From positions 118,824,838 to 118,888,837 of the forward strand of contig CM056744.1 in assembly GCA_029851415.1 (NCBI GenBank): a stretch of DNA of 64,000 nt, written 5' to 3'. The translations under genes were made by a program, and so were the position numbers. Below, piece after piece: positions 10,701-23,670 of this stretch; position 1 is the stretch's first letter, and each line of letters starts with the position of its first letter. The notes under the pieces were generated by a model that did not search any database, was not told where the DNA came from, and saw nothing but the letters and a program-made list of their open reading frames with translations. Source of the stretch: Eretmocerus hayati. Taxonomy: Eukaryota > Arthropoda > Insecta > Hymenoptera > Aphelinidae.

Positions 10701-13007
10701 TTCGCCCCCCTCCTCCTCAGTCATTATTAATACCGGAAAACCACACGGTTGGAGGATAAAGGAAGAGGCGTGGAGAGAGAACCGAGCAGATTAAACTTGA
10801 TTCGATACGCAATAGGGTTTCAAGCATATATTTGTGAAGGCAGAAAAAAATTGAGATGCTCTTTGCAGTTTCAATGAGATGGAACTTTTGGCGAGGGAAA
10901 AAGAGGCAACTTTTTTACCACTACTTTTGCTTACTGTTTAAGATAGCGGTTTTGGAAAGATGAGGGAAGAAACGTGCTTGGTACCGACTTCTTCGATTGA
11001 CTTAATTGACGAAATTTCATCTTTTGGCGGAGAAAACTTGAAATTACCTTCATCATTTCACAAAGGTAAACGGTCCGGGTGTATTTGTGAATAGCTAATG
11101 ATTTAAAGACGATGAAAATGAGCAAGAAGTTCACTTTGAGAAGTTTTGTTTGTCTAAATCTCTCTACACTGACTTCATAGTTTTTGAAATTGCCTACCAT
11201 TCAATTAGAGCTGTGGGTCAAACGGTACAGATCATAATTTCTCATCGACTAAACAGCTATCTCCGGATGAAACAGCAGCCTTTTTCTCCCACTTTTGCTA
11301 TCTTAGAATAGGTCATTAGAGTATTCAGCATAGGTGGAGTCTGTCAGTACTGTTACAAGTATTATTTTAGGTCGTTTTCGCCTTTGTCAGTGAATTTTTC
11401 CCGTTTTCTCATCCATAACTAGGCAAAATAGTCTTGGATATTACAGACTAACTCTCTGCTGAATTTTCTCGCAAAACCGAGGTTTCGTGTTATTTCGAAT
11501 GTTATTCTGGTTGAAGTACTGTTGTGTATTTTTGTTGGGAGTTATCCAAAAACTTTGCTATCAAGAAAATAGTAAAACTCCCCATTACAATCGTTGTAAG
11601 ATATTGAAATGTCGTAATCATTTTTTGAAACTTTGATGGAAATTAACCCCCTCCTCCTACTAAAATTTGAAGAAGGAATGAGGAGTTTGCGTTGGACAAT
11701 GAGTTAGCACTTGTCTATTAGTCACTTGTGTCCTTTTTACAATCATTTCGAGAACCCCAAAAAAAGGAAAAAAAAAACAGTGACAAATGTTGCCTGGGCA
11801 TTAGCTAGAGAGCACTTGTGCTCGCAATGTGTTTCTCGCAACACCTGCGACTCTTTTGTCATGGGATCGTAAGCGATATATCATCTAGTTTTATAAAATT
11901 GCTCAAACGCGCAGCTGGGATCAACTTTCTGTTATTCCATTGCGCTATAGAGAAGGAAAAAGAGAATTATTGAATTTCACACAGAAACTGCAGACATCCT
12001 CAGTTTTATTTAGTTCCCTTCCATTCAAATAAGAACTATAGTTGGTTTCTTGAGTTCGGTTCCAATTGACCATAGGAAAGTTTTGATGAATTTCATGGAA
12101 TGAAAGTGATCGTACCGGACCCTTTTATCATGCTTGTAACAAATCCAGATGATCCACCTCATGATTAAACTTGTACGTCAGACATGAACGAAATACCCGT
12201 CACATTTCTAAACTGATGTGATATTTTTCTTTGTGTTTCAGGTATGCGTTGCTGTCTTACGGATATAAATTTATTGAGAATGTGTCATGGAAGTATCATT
12301 CTTCCCAATCGCGAATGACGAGTAAGTACTGCACCTCACCGACGCCTTGGCACTGAATTCAAATAAATCCCGATGAAGCATAAATAAAAGACAGGACCAA
12401 GTATTGGCCCAAAAGTGACCAACTCTTGTGACTCATGGTCATGAATTGGTCGAAAAGACAGTTTATCCCTCGTGAGACTCAGCCAGCCTCACCATTGAAC
12501 ATTCGAGCATAAGGGGGGGATAATTCCGTAAAGAATACCCTATCACCCTTATTTCTAGAACAATTTCTCTTCTTGAAAGTGAGGTATCCATTTCAACATA
12601 ATCTACTCTTGGAGTGAAAATTCTAACCCCATAACTTTTCATTCCCCTTCCCCATTTTGTTCGCTTTTTCGCCTAAAAGTCGCATTATTCTCTTACACAG
12701 TCGTTAACCTCGTTGACGAGATAGCTGTATACGATGTCCGAACTCGGATAGTACACGCAATGAACAGCAGCAGAAGCATTTTGGCTATTTCGTGCGCGTA
12801 ATGCACAGCCTCGGTAAATCTTGCTGTCACAATTGGCTCGCTCGTAAAGTCTTGCGTTAAAACGATTCTCGTTGATCCCTTTCTCCATTAGATTTTCAGT
12901 TGTTTACAGGCGTCCGCTTTCGATGTTTTACCAAAGAAACGATTTTAAATGCATCGTTAAAATGTTCTTCAGCTCGTATATTGTACCATCACTTTAATGT
13001 ACTTTCT
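7764..13007. other. AT-rich noncoding stretch
   Basis: No gene is supported. An open frame at 8249-8722 (157 codons) is hydrophobic and compositionally like translated AT-rich DNA, so it was not called. A G12 homopolymer lies near 9880. A 9-bp perfect hairpin (AAAAAGTAC/GTACTTTTT) spans 9408-9432. A possible exon at 12242-12321 is listed separately. Confidence 0.5.
12242..12321 (+). other. Possible isolated exon, 80 nt, strong splice sites at both ends
   Basis: A strong acceptor (ATTTTTCTTTGTGTTTCAG, ending 12241) and a strong donor (GTAAGTACT at 12322) bound 80 nt. One of the three frames (offset 1) is open from end to end; it begins YALLSYGYKFIENVSW. The other two frames contain stops. I do not recognise the peptide and see no partner exon nearby, so this could be a chance pairing in AT-rich sequence. 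The acceptor is directly followed by GTATGC, so the junction could also act as a recursive splice site within a long plus-strand intron. Confidence 0.25.
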
Positions 13008-15121
13008 ATATATATGAGTGATTCTGGAGCAAGCTGGACAAAACCGTCACCAGGGGGGTCTGGGAAAAATCCGCAAAAATTTTTTTCCATTAGTACTATG
13101 TTGAAATAGTACGAAAAAAATTTTTTCAGATTTTTTCGGCCCCCCCCTGTGGGCCCCAGGGCCCATGAAAGGGCCATTTTAGGCCCTTTTTCAGCCTATT
13201 CTAGGAAAATCATAGCTCCGACGCAATTCAATATTTTTCAACGTACTTGGGCGCATTTTTCTCGTCAAGACTAGTACTTTGGAGAAAAAAATTGTTCAAG
13301 GCCACCTAGTGAGCCTAGCGACTTCTGCGACCTATTTATTGAGAGCAAATTTTAGCGATTTTTGGGCTCGCTTCAAAGTGATGTAGCTCCCACTAGACAT
13401 GTGATAATCGACTTTTACAAGTAGTCATTTTGAAGGTCTTGAAAATACCTACAATTTGCCCACTTGCAAAAGTCAATTATCGCACTTTTTGTTGGAGCTA
13501 CAGTCGATACAAGTTGAGCTATTTACGAAAAAGTCGAAAATTCAGGACTCGATTCCAAAAATATATCTTAATTTTTTTTCACCAAACTTGTGCGAAAATG
13601 TTCTTTCAGACATCTACTTTTAGTAGAAAAAATTTGGCGGAGGTTATTTTTTTTTATTTTTTTTGCCGAGCGTTACAAAATGCCGCATTTCGTGGTTTTA
13701 GCAAAAACAGCATCTTTGACCACGGTCACATATGCTCCCATCTGGACTGATGTGCACCAATCTGTGTGAAAGTACTCCCCAAAGTACCCCCAAGTACGTG
13801 TAAGGAGTTGCGGGGACGAGCCTCCACCCAGGAGCGAGCTGTAGGTTCTATTTACCGTGTCAAAAATAGGCATTATTTTGGTTATTCGAGCGTAAGCGAC
13901 TGAGAGCATGATTTTACTCGTTCTGGCTCACAAATGAGATAATGGGGTAGAATGAGGATCAAAACATACTTTTCCGAGTCAAAATGACCATCTAAACACA
14001 ATTCCGAGGTCAGTTTTGCTCTAAATAGTCGTCCCTCTGCCCCTCAAGAACTTAGATTCTGTCGACGGGTTCTGACCCGTTGAGGCACTAGACGACATTC
14101 TAGAGCTAAACTGACCTCGGAATTGTGTTTAGATGGTCATTTTGACTCGGAAAAGTATGTTTTGATCCTCATTCTACCCCATTATCTCATTTGTGAGCCA
14201 GAACGAGTAAAATCATGCTCTCAGTCGCTTACACTCGAATAACCAAAATAATGCCTATTTTTGACACGGTGAATAGAACCTACAGCTCGCTCCTGGGTGG
14301 AGGCTCGTCCCCGCAACTTCTTACACGTACTTGGGGGTACTTTGGGGAGTACTTTCACACAGATTGGTGCACATCAGTCCAGATGGGAGCATATGTGACC
14401 GTGGTCAAAGATGCTGTTTTTGCTAAAACCACGAAATGCGGCATTTTGTAACGCTCGGCAAAAAAAATAAAAAAAAATAACCTCCGCCAAATTTTTTCTA
14501 CTAAAAGTAGATGTCTGAAAGAACATTTTCGCACAAGTTTGGTGGAACAAAATTGAGATATATTTTTGGAATCGAGTCCTGAATTTTCGACTTTTTCGTA
14601 AATAGCTCAACTTGTATCGACTGTAGCTCCAACAAAAAGTGCGATAATTGACTTTTACAAGTGGGCAAATTGTAGGTATTTTCAAGACCTTCAAAATGAC
14701 TACTTGTAAAAGTCGATTATCACATGTTTAGTGGGAGCTACATCACTTTGAAGCGAGCCCAAAAATCGCTAAAATTTGCTCTCAATAAATAGGTCGCAGA
14801 AGTCGTCAGGCTCACTAGGTGGCCTTGAACAATTTTTTTCTTCAAAGTACTAGTCTTGACGAGAAAAATGCGCCCAAGTACGTTGAAAAATATTGAATTG
14901 CATCGGAGCTATGATTTTCCTAGAATAGGCTGAAAAAGGGCCTTAAATGGCCCTTTCATGGGCCCTGAGGCCCACAGGGGGGGGGGGGGCCGAAAAAATC
15001 TGAAAAAATGTTTTTCGTACTATTTCAACATAGTACTAATGGAAAAAAATTTTTGCGGATTTTTCCCAGACCCCCCTGGTGACGGTTTTGTTCAGCTTGC
15101 TCCAGAATCACTCATATATAT
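13008..15121. mobile_element. 2.1-kb near-perfect palindrome (foldback element)
   Basis: Two arms of just over 1 kb are near-identical reverse complements about a centre near 14065-14073. The left end (TATATATGAGTGATTCTGG, from about 13009) is repeated inverted at 15101-15120. Small differences exist, such as the length of a G/C run near 13140 versus 14985. The centre carries its own inner hairpin, ACGGGT-TCTG-ACCCGT (14065-14080). Open frames of 78 and 106 codons appear twice in mirror image because of the palindrome; they show no known domain. The flanks are AT-rich (TATATA), so a TA-type target duplication cannot be resolved. The superfamily is unknown. High arm identity implies recent insertion or ongoing conversion between arms. 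Confidence 0.85.
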
Positions 15122-17722
15122 TCGAGTTCTGTGGAGTGTAATCGGACAATTTTATTGCTGTGCATCGCATCATTGATCGATATTCTTATCTGCAGAATTT
15201 ATGACTTTGTTGAATACTTTTTGGGGACAGCATGTTATACCACTCAAATGAAGAAAAAAACACTTTTAGTATCAACTAACCCAACAGTATTACTTGCAAA
15301 AGATGAGTGTATGAGAATTCGCCGAACATAACCTTCAGCAATACATAGATAGTCCTTGCGCGAGAAAACCCATGCATCAAACGGCAGTGGCGCTTGTTTA
15401 AAAACTTCATCTGCCGCTTGTCCTGCCGGTAACGGATGTTTGGATTGTATTTTGTGTTCGCGAATGTCTGCGTTAGAGTTGGTTATAAATTAAGTGACAG
15501 AAGCTCTTTCTCTCGCGCGCGCTTTTCGAGTAAGTTAACACGTGCAAAACTCGTGTGCTGAAAGTAATTAGCCCCTGTGAAAATGACCTCTAGAATCTAT
15601 ATACCCCATATTCTTTGCCGCTACCTCATATTTGAGTACCGTTTCTCGCATAAATATTGATTTTCTCATTAAAATGCTGCCCCCTTGCATCGTCTCGTGG
15701 CAATATAATGGCTCTCGCAGATGTAATGATGGGTAAGGTTTGATGGATTACCCCCGTATCTTATAGCTTTATTGGCTGGCAAAACCCATCGCGTTGCCAA
15801 GAATTTTCTTTATCTGTAGATGTGCTCGCATCTTTTATATCGACCCCTGTACCGAATCACATATTCTTCCCTTACATTTTCATCTCGAATCTCAGTTCAG
15901 ATTGTTGTCTACAAAGAATATGGATGGTCGATTTGCACCGTCAGCTTGTAGATGGAGCAAAATGTTTATGGATTTCAAATTTTGACCTACTCTGAAAGCT
16001 TCAGGGGCCTTCCACCGTATATATTAAATATCTCATCGCGAGTCGTTCACTTTCTTCCAATTTTTTATTGAATTTCAAATTACTGGAAGAACCCGAACGG
16101 TATTTGACATCAAGTTACTTTCAAAAATCATCCTTACAGAATCGCATCTCTTTCAAACTCATCCACTCGTTTTTATCTCGAAAGGAAAGTATGTTTCGTT
16201 CGATATCTATAATTTCAAGAAGAATCGGGTGTGGAGCAGAAACCGTTGCCACGCTATTATTACGATCATAAGAAGAACTATCGGACCATATCAGAAAACG
16301 ATTTCTACTAAATACTGAGGCTAGATTATATGCACACCCTGTGGAGCAACAGATCCAAGACCATTAAAGCGTCGGATATTCCTCAATCATCGTACTTTGT
16401 TCGCAAGTATCAGTCTAGATGTATTGGTGAGAGATGAATCCGTATACATCAGTGAGGAGCTCGATGTTATAGCTTACCGTTATCTTTGGTGCTGAATTCA
16501 TCAGTCTCCCACTACAACACTGTGGCATTTTTACCACCTCACCTCTTTAAAAAAAAAAAAAAGTGCCCCTTTCCTCCGGCTCAATTCGCGTTCGTTCGGC
16601 CTCCTTACAAAATCCGCAATTCCCCCAGAGCTAACCGAACATATCGTATCCAAATAGTGCCGCCGTAGTTACACATATTGAACATCGCGGTGGCGTCAGA
16701 CATATCACGCGATGTTGATTCTGCTCAAGTTGCTGCTGCTCATGCATATTCAAGCTTCTGCGCATCTTCGACACGAGATAGTCGACATAAGCGCGCGAAA
16801 TTCAAATACGTGTTCGACAGAGCCGTGTGAAAGCGGGGGTGTAAAATATTTCACCGCATCATATTCTATAGGTAGCTATATCATTCATTAGATCGATGCC
16901 GATTTTAATACTCTGTCGATAGTCGTCCAATAGATACCCTCTTTACATTTAGATGACCGGTTGTATACCTAGTGTATATGGTGTATACTATCTCTGAAGA
17001 GAATGAGTCACGGGATTACTTCCGTATGCCATGGCCTGTGATGGTGGAATTTACGATCGAGAGTTACTGGCCTGAGCATCATTCTGACTTTGGTCCGATG
17101 CTCGGATTTATGCGCTTCAGCTAATGAGCAAATTCTCAGATTCTCTCGATTGGGACGATGAGCCTCCAACTCCGTCTCTCTCTCTCTCTCTCTCTGTGCA
17201 GCACCTCTCTTTGATGATTCGTTGCTCGAGATATCGGGGAGCGCAATTGCGGAAGTTGGATCCCACTCTGTATTGCATAGACGAGAGTTCAATTAGGTTT
17301 GATCGATCATACTCCCCGCGGTTCATAGCATTCATTATTCCTTTGTGCTTCTATATAGGGCTGTTGCTCTTCTGTGTAGCATCGCGCTGATTACGTACTC
17401 TTCTCCTCGTGCTCGCTATTTCTATCCCTTTCTCACTTCAACGTTCGAACATGCTGGGTTTCTCTGAAAAATGGTGCAGCCGAACAAAGTTTATCCCGAT
17501 TTGTTGGGCTTTTTGTGCGCATCTCGTGGAACAATTGGTTCTCGATCATGGTTAGGGCTCTTGCTTGCTCGTGGCGCTCGAGGATAGAGGCAAAAAAGTG
17601 ATGAATTGAACGGCGCAGCAGCCTTAGATCTCTGTGTTTGATCGACTGACCAATGCAATATGTGTATATACGACAATACATTGCAGGAGACACGATGGTT
17701 CCATAATATGTATACACTCGTG
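15122..17722. other. Noncoding stretch
   Basis: No supported gene. Contains an A/T homopolymer near 16548-16562 and a (TC)10 microsatellite at 17175-17195. Open frames are short and mirrored on the opposite strand. Confidence 0.5.
17175..17195 (+). repeat. (TC)n microsatellite
   Basis: Uninterrupted TC dinucleotide repeat, about ten copies. Confidence 0.9.
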
Positions 17723-18244
17723 AACAACCTGAACTGTCCACATTACAGCCAACTCAAAAGTGTCCATTCCATGCTAATAGCATAAGAGAGAGGCGCTTAA
17801 GTTGGCTGAAGAGTGCACAGTTCAGGTGGTTTCCGAATGTACATGAATCGAACATTTGCTATTGATCATCATAGATGTTCAATACGTAATCGTTGCCAAT
17901 TTGGGCACTCACAAGGGGAGACCACGGGGGTCTGGGTCGCCAATCATCCCCAAAATGTTTTCATAATTTGGTACCATCTGGAATATGAAGAATCGAAAGT
18001 AACTCCGTCAAGTGGACCTTCTGTACAAAGCTGCAAGCAAAAACTTTAGCATTAGCAGTATATCTATACATTTATCACTTTTCAACATGGGCCTACATGA
18101 GCAATATTAATCTCAGTAGCTGTATCTTTGGACAGGAGACCCGTTCGAAAGAGTTACTCTGGATTCTTCATATTCTAGGTGACACAAAACTGTAAAGAAA
18201 ATCTGGGGGGGAGATTGGCGACCCGGACCCCGTGGTCCCCCCTT
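17723..18244. mobile_element. Compound inverted-repeat region (MITE-like)
   Basis: Two successive inverted repeats. The first pairs 17723-17754 with 17800-17831; 27 of 32 positions match and the core is CCTGAACTGT against ACAGTTCAGG. The second pairs about 17912-18005 with 18151-18244; landmarks are GACCACGGGGGTCTGGGTCGCCAAT against ATTGGCGACCCGGACCCCGTGGTC, and GAATATGAAGAATC against its complement. Both look like diverged foldback insertions. No coding potential. Confidence 0.55.
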
Positions 18245-19084
18245 ATCAGTTTCAGAATATCCTGGAGCCAAGACATTTGGAGCTTCCAGCAAACCAAGTC
18301 CCTACAAGCTGTTCATTCGAGTAATTTCTCTATAGAGGGACATAATGCGCTGTTCAATAACTATACACACCGAATTTCCAACGGTGCCTCGCGGATTCAG
18401 CATTCCTGCCAGTAATCAAACCTAAAGTCTCATGTTCGTGGTTTCGATGGGCACATCCCATAAGCCAATTAGGCGACCCCATATCATCAGATAGCAGTTT
18501 AGAAATATCGTCAGATAAGGATCTAAATCTGCTGGTTGAACTGGAGATACCAGGATACTGAAAATCGCGATTTACACTTTGGGCTGTCAAAGAGATACTC
18601 ATTATGCTCCGATCATGAAATTTTTTTCTCGCGAACAGCTATATGCTTCATCGACTCGAATCAAGAAGCATAATGATCTCAAATGATCTCAAGTGTTCTC
18701 AAACTATTACAAAAGCCAATTTCCAGAGGCATGCTTGAGTTCAATGGTGGGACACGGTTCGTGGTCTGGACCTGTAGTTCTTAGATGAACAAATTCTTCA
18801 GTAATGGGACACGAAACGTTGCGCCGGATTGTACATTGGAAATTTCTCCATAGTAATTCACGAATATTGGGAATTACCAAGAGCTATGACTTTTCCTGAC
18901 CTTCATTTGTTGTTAGTTCAATTATTTCTGTTGAAGCAATTGAACTCATAATTAACGATGAACAATGACTCCAAGCAGTGATCTATTCTACTTCTCTCTC
19001 GCTTGGTAGAGCCAGATGAGTCGCATCTTGGTAATGAGTAAGTTTGTTTCTTCTTCTTTCTTCTTCTTCATTGAACAGTATGTC
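18245..19084. other. Noncoding stretch
   Basis: No gene or clear repeat is visible. A pyrimidine-rich CTTCTTCTTTC stretch precedes the tandem repeat that follows. Confidence 0.45.
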
Positions 19085-19670
19085 CAAAAAGTACCGGACC
19101 CCCCCCCCCTCGTCTCTCCCCAGGGTCTTGCAAAAAAGAGTTTCATACAAGAGTTCTTGGATATCGAACGGAGGTTCAGATGTGCCCCCCCCCCATTTGC
19201 CCCATCGTGGCTAACTTTGAATTTTGAAATGAAAACCCCCATTTTAACCTCAGATTCTGAAAGAACGGGAAATTTTACGTACAGCAAGGTCTTCTTGACA
19301 TTGGTTGAGGTGACCTCCAGGGTCGAATGGGGGTCATAATAAACTACGAAGAGCGGGGACCCCCCCCCCCCCCCCGTATCTCACCAGGGTTACGTCAAGC
19401 AAAAAAATGTTAGATACAAAAGTTTTTGGATATCGGATGAAGGTGGTTCAGATGTACCCGTCGAAATTTCCCCCAATTTGCCCCATTGCGGCTAATTTTG
19501 AATTTTCGAATGGAAACCTCCATTTATGACCTCAGATCCTGATAGATCGAAAAATTTTACATACAGATAGGTCTTTATGACCTTGGTCAAAGTGACCTCC
19601 AAGGGTGATTAGGGGACGTAAAATTTTCCGTTATTTCAGAATCTGAGGTCAAAAATGGGAGTTTCCATTT
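19085..19670. repeat. Two diverged tandem units of about 269 bp plus an inverted fragment
   Basis: Unit 1 (about 19085-19350) and unit 2 (about 19360-19620) share, in order, a C-run with TCTC.CCAGGGT, TTGGATATCG, GGTTCAGATGT, TTTGCCCCAT, TTTGAATTTT, ACCTCAGAT, TTTTAC.TACAG and GTGACCTCCA. The offset of the GGATATCG landmark is 269 bp. A partial inverse copy (TCAGAATCTGAGGTC, about 19636-19650) follows and leads into the palindrome at 19677-19712. Coding potential was not seen. Long C-runs (19099-19108, 19361-19375) are prone to assembly error. Confidence 0.65.
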
Positions 19671-19676
19671 GAATTT

Positions 19677-19712
19677 TTGGATGTGGTAGAACTATAGTTC
19701 TACCACATCCAA
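19677..19712. repeat. Perfect 36-bp palindrome
   Basis: TTGGATGTGGTAGAACTA is followed directly by its exact reverse complement, centred at 19694/19695. There is no loop, so it would extrude as a cruciform. It adjoins the inverted fragment of the 269-bp repeat and may mark the tip of a foldback. Confidence 0.85.
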
Positions 19713-22700
19713 GAATTAAATTGCTCTTTGCCAAGAAAATGTTGCAGTGTGGCTGAGAAATTTCTTCCATTTCCAAGGTTGTAACTCATTCGCAGCATCG
19801 TATTCACCTGTTAACAATAGACTTTGAGTGGATATCTTGAGGTGAGATAATTCTCGTCAACCGCGGAATCCTATCTCGTGGCACTCAGGGATACAATCTT
19901 CCTACGTTCGAAATTGTCATTACTCAAACCTAGTCCCATCCAGCGTATTCTCTCCTTTTACACAGTTTCGCGTGAGATATTCGCCAATTCGCCCTCCTCC
20001 TCCCTACTTCGCAGAATCTCCTGGTTTGGAACAATAATTATATCATCTAGATAACAGAGGCGCAATGTCCCCTTGAAACCGTAGACACAAACTCGCAACC
20101 ATGGGTAGTTGGAACTGCGTCGGCGCAGCACTCGGCCGGGTGGCATCCTCTTGAAATTGCGATGACGCTTCGTGACGGAGAAAGCCGTCTTCAAAACAAA
20201 TGACGTCTCAGCTGCTACCGACCCTCAATTCCAAAATCTTGGCTACCACTTTTGACGCGTTGTATACCTTATGCTCTTTCGTGCATCGGCTGGCATGTCT
20301 GAACATTTCGCTCGCATTAATCTCCCATTCAGTGCACTTCATACGTCGTATGCGCTACTGAGCAAAATGCGAAGAAAGCTCCTTTGTGGAGATATAGAGA
20401 GAGAGGTTAGGTATGGTGCTGGAGCAGTGACGCTTTTCGCACCCGTTTCTCCTTTTCATCCGTCACTTGGAACCGCGCCTCATAGAAATATCAGACGGGC
20501 ATCACAATGCGCTTCGCTCGGCAAAATCTGCACGATATAAGGGGATGAAGCCGTCTAGCGTCTCTATCAACGCATAGGTTGTGCTCCAGTTCTCTCTTCT
20601 ATAGTGTGTATGTGTAAGGGGTGAGTGTGACGGTTGAAGATGTTCCTTCCGTTTCGCTTATTTCTTTTTCGTGGCTACAGATGCGCGAAAGCTGGATTGA
20701 CGCGAATTTTGCGGTACAGCATTGAGAGCAAGTGATTCCGTGTCGTGTGGCGCTTTTCCACCATCTTCGTGATCGTTTTAGCCGGGGATTTTGAGAGAGC
20801 GAGAGTTTGCTCGACTTGGGCGATCTCTCGGTGCTCGTGAAAGCGAGCGAAACGCAAAGAGCTGCTCTTGGAATCGATTCAAATCTGAGTTGGCTCTCGA
20901 ATGCACTTTCGCCACTCTCACCCATGTTTTTGGTGGATCATCGATGATGCATTTTATTCATTGCTGATACGAAAGGTTGGTTATGCAATTCTTTAAATAG
21001 TTATGGTTCACAAATTCCGTTGTGCGTTCTGAATTAGGAATAGAATCAGGAAAATCTCAATACATTTTTAATCAATCTATCATTATCGAAGTCAATGGCG
21101 ATCACTCACTACGTAGCCGTTTTTTACTCGGCGCTCAGTGCCTGAATGGGCCATACAATGCTTGATGGTACATCAATTCAAACGTAATTAGGATACGTCG
21201 ATGCGTTATATTGCGGATATATACTGTCGTCAATCATCCGGTATGTATCCATAGTGAGCTCGAGTACCGCTAGATTTTTTCACGTGTCGATGTTGAATGT
21301 AAAGACCGCGTGGGATGCATTGAGTTGAAGTACCACAGAATACAATTACGTACACCTACCATTTGACGATGAGCATTATTGTAACGGAGATAGCATCTCA
21401 TCCATCAATTTCGGATTGATATTTATGAATTGATGATTCGTTTCTTGTGTCTATGAAAACACCGAGTTATTTCGCGATCTGCGCTCTTTGCAAACTGCCG
21501 AGGGGTAGTAATGAACCGTGATATTCCTCATTCGATCCGAAAGCCGACAAGGTATCAGAACTGAGTCTCCCGTCCTTAATTAGGCAAAAGTAATCCGGCT
21601 GGTCCAGATCTGTTCGTAGGAGGCGCCACAATCGCTAGTCCTGATAGATACCCAAAACGGCCGCGCCAACTGTAGCGCCTTGGATTAGATTACACGGACT
21701 CCAGGTTACGTCTATAAATTTGAGTCTAAATTTTGGAAATGGTACCATACATGTTATGTTATATTTTTGCATCATTGTATGAAAATTTTCGGAATCCCGA
21801 GATGAATTGCTTGGCCCCAATTTAATCCTTTGACCCACATCATAGAATATCTGACAAAATCTCATCTTGAGTTTCGTGTTCATTTGACTATATTAATGGT
21901 TATGATGTACGCTCAAACTCTTAGGTTCCAACGTCACACTTCATAATTTTCTACCACCCTGAATTTTTACCTCTCTTCCATTTGCACGATGGAATAGTTT
22001 TCCCAAACCAAAGATGATGATGTGTGCGAGAAGAAGAAAATCAGCAATGTCATTATGAGTTGTCCCTGTTATCGAGCCTGACGAGAGCATGACATTTTCA
22101 CTTACCTCAAACCGATTCCCTTCAACTCTCTCATAATTCAAAATTTTTACACATTGTACGAGCTTCAGCCTGACCGAGCAGCGAGAGCCACCACACACGT
22201 CAGTTTCTTCCGCAAAGCTCGAAAAGTCTTTTGACGCGGTCTCGTGCGGGTCGTCTGTATAGCCAATCTTACGAGACTATCCGAGCAGAATTTATGGCGA
22301 AAGATGATAGGACGAGACGCTAACTTGAGTCGGGACAATTTGACGCATCTCTCTCGACTTGAGTTTTAACGCGGCGAGAGTGGCACCGGAGACCATTAAG
22401 AAAAACGCCCTTTGACATGCAAAATAGATTTTCTTGCCATCGCTATTGATCTCGTGCTGCTGAGCGACGCACAAGCTGAGTGATTTTACGAGGGGGATAT
22501 GAGAACCAAAGAAGGATATCGATTATCCCGTTGGCAGCAAATTGAAAGCTGGATAGAGCAAGAACCTTGCAATTTCCGATGATGACTTTTCCAATAATAT
22601 GTCATGGAGATTTCGAAGAAAATCTATCTTGCTTAGGACGGAACCAAACTACTTGACTGCGTATGAAAAATTGGGAGGTAAGATCGCATTATGGCGAATC

Positions 22701-23670
22701 AATGTGGAGGAGGTGCAATACATTTCTACAATTTTCAGTCACCACCACTTACTCACATCTTTTGCTGGTCCATACAGTTTTCACAATGAATATAGTCTAC
22801 GCAGACAAATTGATATGTCATGTGAATATTTGTTCCCACATTGCTCACATCATATTGCAAATTCTCAATTTTTGGATAACTCAGAATTTGCTATTCTGAT
22901 CTGTTCTGTCGTCACTCAACCATTATGTATCAAACAAATGAGACGTCCCACCTAGTCACTTGAATGATCTGCTCAGTCTGTTTTTGCAATGTTTTTTCAA
23001 AAACTTGATTGTTTGGAAACAGAAAACTCAAAGATGTCATGTTGGCATAATTCGGAGGTAACTCCAGATCGTCAATGAAGAAAATTTATCGTCTAATCAT
23101 CAATCGCTCGCTCATTGAGCTGCGGTTAACCTTCCACTTTTCACGCAAGAAAATCACATCATACGAGCTTGACTGGCCATCAAGCCATCAACAGCCTCGT
23201 CGTCTCGCCCAGTGTCGACGACCATGACGTAATCGAGTCAAGAGCTATCAGATCTCGCATCAGATGGCAAAATTGATCGAGGAAGCGGGTCACCGAGCTC
23301 GCACTTGACCTACTTTAGACCCTCTCGCCATCATCAGCTCTCTCGGAAGTGCAGGCGTTGCTCTATGGCCATGGTCGCGTCTCGTCGCGCAGGAGAAAGT
23401 GTTGCGTCCGTTCTGGGTATATATAGCATTGGAGAATAAATACTGTGCGTCCACCACGATTCAAGAGACAAAAGGCCATATAATATAGCACTTCAATGAT
23501 TTTTTCCTTTCTGTGTATACGCGGGCGTGTGCGATATCGCGGTCACTGGGACGCAGCGGAGAAAGTTTACTAATACCAATGAACAACGCTGTGTGGCCGG
23601 AAAATAAAGAGCCGAGCCCAATCTATAGTGTTTCTTTGCCGTCTCTGCAATGACGATTACTTATGAGCCC
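19713..23670. other. Noncoding stretch, partly CpG-rich
   Basis: CpG-richer patches lie at about 19950-20900 and 22050-22500, with many mutually overlapping open frames on both strands (each up to about 110 codons) that lack domains. A strong minus-strand donor (GTAAGTG, just below 22110) ends an open minus-strand stretch of about 60 codons, but no acceptor or start supports an exon. These patches could be regulatory or transcribed noncoding sequence. Confidence 0.4.

Noticed and set aside
13430..14694. Mirrored 106- and 78-codon frames in the 2.1-kb palindrome
   Set aside because: They are duplicated by the palindrome itself and contain no transposase or other domain. They run through poly-T tracts.
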